This document shows, piece after piece, positions 7,021 to 11,873 of a stretch of DNA of 11,873 nucleotides. Within the stretch, counting starts at the first letter, position 1. The number at the start of each line of letters is the position of its first letter. The position numbers were made by a program, and so were the translations under genes. The notes beneath the pieces are model-generated. The model did not search any database, was not told the origin of the DNA, and was given only the letters and a program-made list of their open reading frames with translations. This DNA is from Pseudomonadota bacterium (GTDB lineage Bacteria > Pseudomonadota > Gammaproteobacteria > Pseudomonadales > Pseudohongiellaceae): the NCBI GenBank assembly GCA_022563075.1, contig JADFOC010000029.1:1-11873 (forward strand). Reading direction: 5' to 3'.

Positions 7021-8277
7021 TTGCTTTATCTACAGGCCTTGCTAGGGATATTCGTCTTTATAGCTATCGCGGTAGCGCTTAGCGAAAGGCGGCGCATGCC
7101 AAATTGGAAACTGCTAATTGCTGGTCTGGGACTGCAGTTTGTTTTTGCATTTATTGTATTTCGAGTTCAATTGGTGCAGCAGCTACTATCAGGAATCAAT
7201 TCTGGCGTGACTGCCATCGTCAATGCAACTGAAACCGGGACGCGATTTGTGTTTGGTTACCTCGGTGGTGATCCTGCCAACATAGCTTACCCGTACCCAA
7301 TTGATGATGCGGGAGCTAACCTTATTCTGGCTTTTCGAATCCTGCCATTGATTTTGTTTTTCACTGTGCTATCAGCCATTCTATGGCACTACCGTATATT
7401 GCCACTTATCGTGAAAGGTTTTTCAATCGTGTTGCAGCGCAGTCTCGGTGTAAGTGGAGCAGTGGGCCTGAGTGCGGCAGCGAATATATTCATCGGTATG
7501 GTGGAATCGCCTGCTCTGATCAGACCCTATATAAGAGTGCTTACTCGTAGCGAATTATTCGTGGTGATGTCCTGCGGTATGGCTACCATTGCCGGCTCTG
7601 TCATGGTGTTGTATTCGGTGTTATTGCAGGACGTGATCGATGATGCCCTCGGGCATATTCTTACGGCCTCAGCGATTAGCGCCCCCGCCGCCATCATGCT
7701 GGCATTAATCATGGTGCCAGCGAAGGGAGAATCAAGAAATTTGGAAGTTACACTCTCTACGCAATACCTCAGTTTGATGGACGCCATAACTAAAGGTACC
7801 AGCGATGGTCTCAAGTTGATGGTCAACGTGGGCGCCATGTTGCTGGTACTGGTGGCACTGGTTGCGTTTCTAAACAGTATTCTTTCATTGTTGCCTTCGC
7901 CCTTTGCCGGACCAGTCACCTTACAAGGATTGTTTGGCTATGTATTTGCACCAGTGGTGTGGTTGATGGGTATTCCGTGGCAGGAAGCACAGCTAGCCGG
8001 CAGTCTGATGGGAATCAAAACTGCGCTAAACGAGTTGCTGGCCTTTTTCGCGTTGGCGGACCTGCCGGCAGGAGCGCTGTCTGAAAGAACCACGATTATT
8101 CTCACTTATGCGCTTTGTGGCTTCGCCAATTTCGGCAGCCTCGGGATTATGATCGCTGGATTAACTGGCATGTGTCCCGAGCGCGCAAAGGAGATTGTTA
8201 CACTCGCGCCCAAGTCACTCATCTCCGGCACGCTGGCTACCTGTATGACCGGCGCGATTGCCGGTTTGCTGGTTTGA
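7021..8277 (+). CDS. Concentrative nucleoside transporter (CNT/NupC family)
   Basis: This is an inner-membrane Na+- or H+-coupled nucleoside importer of 418 residues, the usual bacterial CNT length. The start is TTG at 7021. The frame closes upstream at a TAG (6982) with no ATG between, and the first in-frame ATG downstream would remove helix 1. Only a weak GGA precedes it. Family motifs are NIFIGMVESPALIRPYI (residues 155-171), KTALNELLAF (333-342, with the conserved Asn337-Glu338 pair) and CGFANFGSLGIMIAG (366-380). Glu162 and Glu338 match substrate-binding glutamates known from Vibrio cholerae CNT. The first motif reads Gly-Met-Val-Glu instead of the common Gly-Gln-Thr-Glu, which may alter base recognition. 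There is no nucleoside-catabolism gene next to it. A weak CCAG/CTGG stem followed by T-rich sequence (8290-8311) may end transcription. Confidence 0.9.
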   Translation: MLYLQALLGIFVFIAIAVALSERRRMPNWKLLIAGLGLQFVFAFIVFRVQLVQQLLSGINSGVTAIVNATETGTRFVFGYLGGDPANIAYPYPIDDAGANLILAFRILPLILFFTVLSAILWHYRILPLIVKGFSIVLQRSLGVSGAVGLSAAANIFIGMVESPALIRPYIRVLTRSELFVVMSCGMATIAGSVMVLYSVLLQDVIDDALGHILTASAISAPAAIMLALIMVPAKGESRNLEVTLSTQYLSLMDAITKGTSDGLKLMVNVGAMLLVLVALVAFLNSILSLLPSPFAGPVTLQGLFGYVFAPVVWLMGIPWQEAQLAGSLMGIKTALNELLAFFALADLPAGALSERTTIILTYALCGFANFGSLGIMIAGLTGMCPERAKEIVTLAPKSLISGTLATCMTGAIAGLLV

Positions 8278-8319
8278 ATAGAAGCGGGCCAGACCTGGTT
8301 TTTATTTTATTGCCTGTAA

Positions 8320-8496
8320 GCACTTAAGTCGCTGAAGATCAATCCTGCCAATCTGCAATGCGATGATTTCGATGGAGTTATTATCAAACCCGCCCACGTG
8401 CACAAGTCCTTGCGCCGCTACCTGGGCTTCGAAAACAGTGCCTCGGCTCAGCTGTTTCCGTTTGTAAATACGGAAGACTTTGCTTTTTTCAGCTAA
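8320..8496 (+). other. Unrecognised open frame in the 350-base gap, possible gene remnant
   Basis: The gap 8278-8627 holds no recognised gene. One plus-strand frame is open for 58 codons between a TAA at 8317 and a TAA at 8494, with natural-looking composition (for example CDDFDGVIIKPAHVHKSLRR) but no ATG and no ribosome site. An antisense frame of 84 codons overlaps it (8302-8556, minus) and has a start codon. I recognise neither protein, and only one, if any, is real. It may be the tail of a lost gene. Nothing else is seen in the gap apart from the ribosome site AGGTG at 8618-8622 belonging to the next gene. Confidence 0.2.
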
Positions 8497-8627
8497 GAAC
8501 CCGAACCCGATCAAGCGGCTATAACATCCAACCCCAGTGCAGCTGCCTCGAACCAATTAGGCCTTTTAGTTTTCCCTCATTTGTAATAACTTCAGTTTCC
8601 CCGACTTAACGAATCACAGGTGAAACC

Positions 8628-9707
8628 ATGTCAGTAGACCGTCGACGATTTTTAAAAACCTCTGCCGTATCCGGGCTAGCAGCTGCTGTGTATCCAATGC
8701 TTGCACTAGGGGCTGATAGCAAGGGGGTTAGACCGGCGCCGATGATGCCGGTACCTAGTTTTGTTGCAACCAACGGTATCAACATGGCGGTTTACGAGAA
8801 GGGAACCGGCCCTGCCATCGTCTTCTGTCATGGCTTTCCAGAGCTGGCCTTCAGCTGGCGCTCACAGATTGATGCGGTCAGTCTGGCCGGCTATCATGCG
8901 ATCGCACCGGATCAGCGCGGTTACGGACTAACCGGTGGCCCGGATGACCCCAGCGAATATGACATGCAAATTTTTTGCGATGATCTGGCGGGATTATTGG
9001 ACGCCAAGGGCATCGATAGGGCCGTGTTCTGTGGTCATGATTGGGGTGGTGCCGTGGTCTGGGCCATGGCCGTGCTGCACCCAGATCGTTGCTCCGGAAT
9101 TATCGGGCTCAATACTCCCGCCAATCGCCCCGCTTCTCTGCCGGCGGTCACCGACAGTGAACCCTCGCTGATCGTCATGTCGCCGAATTACTACATAGCC
9201 ACCTTCATGCCACCGGGTCAGGCAGAAGCCATTCTAGAAGCAGACGTGCGCCACTCTTTTGACTTTATGCTGAGTCGTGGCGGCATCTGGGATAAGGAAG
9301 CATTCGCCAAACTGCCGCAAGATTCGGCCGAACGGCAGATGGATCTGCTGGCTATCATCCAAAGAGAGGAGCTTCCCGGCACTCCTTTTCTGCCGGAGGA
9401 AGTGATGCAGTATTTCACCGAGACCTTTGAGGCGACTGGGTTTACCGGCGGTCTCAACTGGTATCGGGCAATTCCCAAGATGGGTGCCATCATGGCCAAT
9501 GCCGCCTCGCGCATCGAAGTCCCCAGCCTCTATATCGGTGCCGAGCATGATGTGATCTTGCCACCTTCTTCGGCCGATGGAATGGAAGACTTTATCAGCG
9601 ACCTGGAAAAATACACGGTGATGGATTGTGGTCACTGGACGCAGCAGGAAAAACCAGCCGAGGTGAATCAGGTGATTATCGATTGGCTGAATAGAAAGAT
9701 CGCGTGA
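8628..9707 (+). CDS. Tat-exported epoxide hydrolase (alpha/beta-hydrolase fold)
   Basis: This is a predicted epoxide hydrolase of 359 residues that opens epoxides to diols through a covalent ester intermediate. The start is fixed by AGGTG five bases before the ATG. The N-terminus has a twin-arginine signal, DRRRFLK (residues 4-10), followed by a hydrophobic stretch to about residue 29, so the folded enzyme is probably sent to the periplasm. The oxyanion motif is His-Gly-Phe-Pro (68-71). The nucleophile is Asp138 in GHDWGG, the acid Asp308 in GAEHDVILP and the base His336 in CGHWTQQEKP. The two ring-opening tyrosines of the lid fit Tyr189 (in YYIATFMPPGQAE) and Tyr279 (NWYR). Asp as nucleophile plus both lid tyrosines favours epoxide hydrolase over esterase or haloalkane dehalogenase. 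It appears to be a single-gene unit. Confidence 0.9.
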   Translation: MSVDRRRFLKTSAVSGLAAAVYPMLALGADSKGVRPAPMMPVPSFVATNGINMAVYEKGTGPAIVFCHGFPELAFSWRSQIDAVSLAGYHAIAPDQRGYGLTGGPDDPSEYDMQIFCDDLAGLLDAKGIDRAVFCGHDWGGAVVWAMAVLHPDRCSGIIGLNTPANRPASLPAVTDSEPSLIVMSPNYYIATFMPPGQAEAILEADVRHSFDFMLSRGGIWDKEAFAKLPQDSAERQMDLLAIIQREELPGTPFLPEEVMQYFTETFEATGFTGGLNWYRAIPKMGAIMANAASRIEVPSLYIGAEHDVILPPSSADGMEDFISDLEKYTVMDCGHWTQQEKPAEVNQVIIDWLNRKIA

Positions 9708-9793
9708 TCCCGGTTTCGTGGGCCGTGCTTAACATGCCTCGGGAGATAAGTCTGTTGGCTCATCCCCGGTACTTCGCGCTGAGCTGACGCGAT

Positions 9794-10060
9794 TCAGTGA
9801 ATACGCAGTTCGGTCCTGATACAGCTTATTAGCTCCTTGGAAAGATACGGTTTTCTGACATAAGCCAGCTCGCCTGTACGAAGGCCACGCAGTACTAATT
9901 CTTCTTCCACCTAGCCGGAGCAAACCACGACACGTATGTTGAGATTTTTATTCTGGACGAAGGCGATCACCTCGGCACTGCTGGCGCCAGGAATGACACC
10001 GTGCTCATTTTGCTTGAGGATCGCCAGTATCTGACCATCGCTAAATCGTGACTTTCTCAT
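9794..10060 (-). pseudogene. IS3 orfA start fused in frame to a receiver-domain fragment with an amber stop
   Basis: From the ATG at 10060, with AAGGAG six bases before it, the frame begins MRKSRFSDGQILAILKQNE, which matches the start of IS3-type OrfA transposase proteins. From about codon 22 it changes to the second half of a response-regulator receiver domain: IPGASSAEVIAFVQ (the MPGxSGxEVI region after the phospho-acceptor Asp), VVVCSG (the beta-4 strand and Ser/Thr switch), then, past an in-frame TAG at 9911-9913, VEEELVLRGLRTGELAYVRK with Lys-Pro, ending at TGA (9794-9796). The TAG sits where receiver domains usually have Tyr after Ser-Gly. The receiver lacks its first half and the Asp, so it cannot work as a phospho-receiver. 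A 49-residue chimeric peptide could still be translated. The parent was probably a hybrid sensor kinase or response regulator; that is inference. Confidence 0.75.
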
Positions 10061-10131
10061 AGAAAACTCCTTCATCTTAGTTTAATGGAATTTTCTACTT
10101 ATAACCGCTGCGGTTTTATGGGGGGATTACA
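10000..10131 (-). mobile_element. Remnant of the left end of an IS3-family insertion sequence
   Basis: About 130 bases remain: the first 20 or so codons of orfA with its ribosome site, and a short leader. The leader contains a perfect palindrome, AACCGC-A-GCGGTT on the minus strand (10115 to 10103), and ends near TGTAATCCCCCCATAAAA (10131 to 10114), which I take as the possible terminal repeat. The rest of the element, including orfB, is absent from the window. The exact outer boundary is a guess. The stretch from 10132 to 10216 shows no recognised gene. Confidence 0.5.
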
Positions 10132-10216
10132 CCCGGATGGCAGGCCGTTGTGGCAATAACGGTCGAGTTCTAATCACGCACGTCATGGCTGGTGATGCAG
10201 TGATGGAATTAGCGTA

Positions 10217-11873
10217 CTAAAGTCCCCTGCGCGAAGCGTCGCGTATTTCCTTGAATTCGTTGCCATCGAGCCAGTTAGGAAACACCGTTTCCTGGCTGAG
10301 TTGGTTGACGATATCGAAGTACAAAAAGATGTCTTCGGCGGCACCGCTCAGATCCCATTCGGGATCATATTCATCGGAAGGGGCATGATAGTCGTTGTTG
10401 GTGTAATACAAGGCCTGCTCTGCCCCCCATTCTTCTCCAAACTCGACACTGTCCTCGCCCGCCTCCGCGTAGAGTGCTGGGACTCCTACTTTGGCAAAGT
10501 TAAAATGATCGGAGCGGTAGTAGTACCCTTTCTCAGGAGTCGGTTCAGCCCGGATATAGCGGCCCTGCCGAGAAGCAGCTCGCTGCAGATAGTTCTGCAA
10601 TTCACTGGTGTCGTAACCCACCACCACAATGTCTCGCATGCGCCCGGACACATTCATGGAGTCCATATTGATGTTCGCCACCGTACTCGCCAGGGGGTAG
10701 ATAGGATGTTCCGCATACCACTTAGAGCCCAACAAGCCCGATTCTTCTGCCGTGACGGCGAGGAAAACAATGCTTCGCTCGGGTGCCGGCTGCTGTGCAT
10801 GCAGATGAGCCAGGGCCAATAAGCCGGCGACTCCGGTCGCATTGTCTCTGGCGCCGTTATAAATATTATCACCCTCTAATTCAGGATTTACCCCCAGGTG
10901 GTCCCAGTGGGCCGTATAGATAATAGTTTCATCTGGTCGTGCGGTGCCTGGGATAGTGGCGATTACATTCTGTGATTTTGAGGTTCGAACCACATTCTCG
11001 ATGCTTACCGTGGCTCGGATATCGGCGAGAGGTACGGCGGTAAAGCCTCTTCGGCTAGCCGCCGCTTTAAGGTCCTGGTAGCTCAGTCCGGCACCGGCAA
11101 ATAACGCTTCGGCAGAATTCAGCGTCAGCCAACCTTCTATCTTATTTCGATCAAGATTCAGGTTAGATGCTTGCAATCCGATTTGCGGACCCGACCAACT
11201 ACTGCTTACCACTTCCCAGGGATATCCCGCAGGGTCGGTTTCGTGCACAACCAAGGCTACCGCCGCACCCTGGCGTGCCGCTTCCTCGTACTTGTAAGTC
11301 CACCTGCCGTAATAAGTCATTTCGTTACCATTGAATAGCTCGGGGTCTTGGGTGGCATAGCCTGGATCATTCACCAGGATCACCACGGTCTTTCCGGTTA
11401 CATCGATGCCGGCATAATCATCCCAGTTGCGTTCCGGCGCGACAATGCCATAACCGACGAACACGAGATCGCTGTCGAATACGCCTACAGACGGAATTTG
11501 CTGTTGGGTGCCCACCATCATCTGGTCGCCATAGGTGAAACTGGCTTGGTAGCTGCTGCCTGTCAGTCGCAAGACCGCGTCACTGGCGGTGGTGAGTTCT
11601 GTTACCGAGACACTTTGAAAATAAGAATCCCCATTGCCAGGGCCGATGCCCAAAGCCTGGAATTGTTGTTGCAGGTAGCGGATAGTTTTTTCTTCGCCGG
11701 CCTGTTCGACAATAGTCTGGCGCCGCCTGGTCAGCTCTAAAACTGCCAGCGAAAGTGTCTTGAATTTTTCCGGCTGAGTCTCCTGTGATGACAACTTAAA
11801 TGGATAGACCTCAATTGCGCCTGCTATATGATAGAGGTACCCCGATAATGCACCCTCAAAAAGTCTGGTAAGT
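10217..11873 (-). CDS. M28-family zinc aminopeptidase with PA domain; 5' end unresolved or beyond the window
   Basis: This is a predicted zinc metallopeptidase of the M28 family, usually exported, removing amino acids from peptides. The frame runs from the stop at 10217 through a TTG at 11794 and stays open to the right edge. Counting from that TTG (525 residues), the metal and catalytic residues are His296 (TAHWDHLG), Asp317 (ARDNATG), Glu350-Glu351 (TAEESGLLG), Asp378 (NMDSMN) and His430 (YRSDHFNF). A PA-like insert occupies about residues 110-235. The region before GEEKT (residue 33) is odd: M28 relatives there usually have Ser-Asp-x-x-x-Gly-Arg, but this one reads LSLAVLELTRRRQ. There is no ATG, no ribosome site before the TTG and no signal peptide in the 26 upstream codons. 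Either the real start lies just outside the window or the 5' end is damaged. The catalytic core looks intact. Confidence 0.82.
   Translation of the reverse strand, partial: LTRLFEGALSGYLYHIAGAIEVYPFKLSSQETQPEKFKTLSLAVLELTRRRQTIVEQAGEEKTIRYLQQQFQALGIGPGNGDSYFQSVSVTELTTASDAVLRLTGSSYQASFTYGDQMMVGTQQQIPSVGVFDSDLVFVGYGIVAPERNWDDYAGIDVTGKTVVILVNDPGYATQDPELFNGNEMTYYGRWTYKYEEAARQGAAVALVVHETDPAGYPWEVVSSSWSGPQIGLQASNLNLDRNKIEGWLTLNSAEALFAGAGLSYQDLKAAASRRGFTAVPLADIRATVSIENVVRTSKSQNVIATIPGTARPDETIIYTAHWDHLGVNPELEGDNIYNGARDNATGVAGLLALAHLHAQQPAPERSIVFLAVTAEESGLLGSKWYAEHPIYPLASTVANINMDSMNVSGRMRDIVVVGYDTSELQNYLQRAASRQGRYIRAEPTPEKGYYYRSDHFNFAKVGVPALYAEAGEDSVEFGEEWGAEQALYYTNNDYHAPSDEYDPEWDLSGAAEDIFLYFDIVNQLSQETVFPNWLDGNEFKEIRDASRRGL

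Noticed and set aside
8302..8556. An 84-residue minus-strand gene
   Set aside because: There is no ribosome site or recognised family, and a protein-like frame lies on the opposite strand; the two cannot be told apart.
9729..9923. A 64-residue minus-strand gene
   Set aside because: It is an alternative frame over the receiver-domain remnant and is rich in Arg and Ser as expected of a shadow frame.
10132..10219. The missing first half of the receiver domain on the far side of the IS remnant
   Set aside because: No minus-strand frame here resembles the start of a receiver domain, so the other half seems to be lost or elsewhere.

Overview
The window looks like chromosome from a Gram-negative bacterium, most likely a free-living, aerobic, possibly marine gammaproteobacterium. 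The reasons are the protein families present, the many exported proteins (lipoprotein, Sec and Tat signals), a Na+-symporter, a Na+- or H+-coupled nucleoside transporter, and Shine-Dalgarno starts on most genes. The taxonomic call is inference; there is no rRNA or other marker gene. No tRNA, rRNA, CRISPR array or complete mobile element was seen.

Left part (1-4817). A minus-strand run of three genes reads, in transcription order, a lipoprotein PQQ-dependent alcohol-dehydrogenase-type quinoprotein (3403 to 1574), a small four-helix membrane protein (1538 to 1005) and a sodium:solute symporter cut by the left window edge (1000 to 1). Spacings are 35 and 4 bases, so this is probably one operon. 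Facing away from it across a 247-base divergent region is a secreted NHL-repeat beta-propeller (3651-4817). The quinoprotein carries the Asp-Tyr-Asp signature that separates lanthanide-type (XoxF/PedH-like) from calcium-type enzymes. The simplest reading is a periplasmic oxidation unit coupled to uptake of a small organic solute, with the propeller as a possible partner. The substrate is unknown.

Middle part (4818-8277). A hairpin terminator at 4860-4895 separates the propeller from a convergent exported cyclophilin-type prolyl isomerase (5906 to 4950). Next, on the minus strand, is a DUF3445 protein of the haem-dependent oxidative N-demethylase family (6852 to 6055). Divergent from it is a CNT/NupC-type nucleoside transporter (7021-8277) with a TTG start and an altered substrate motif.

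Right part (8278-11873). A 350-base gap holds only an unrecognised open frame. It is followed by a Tat-exported epoxide hydrolase with all catalytic residues (8628-9707). The 509-base stretch after it holds a decayed locus: the first codons of an IS3-type orfA run in frame into the second half of a response-regulator receiver domain, which is then interrupted by an amber codon. Last, on the minus strand, is an M28 zinc aminopeptidase (10217 to the right edge). Its catalytic core is intact, but its N-terminus lacks an ATG and a recognisable signal peptide inside the window.
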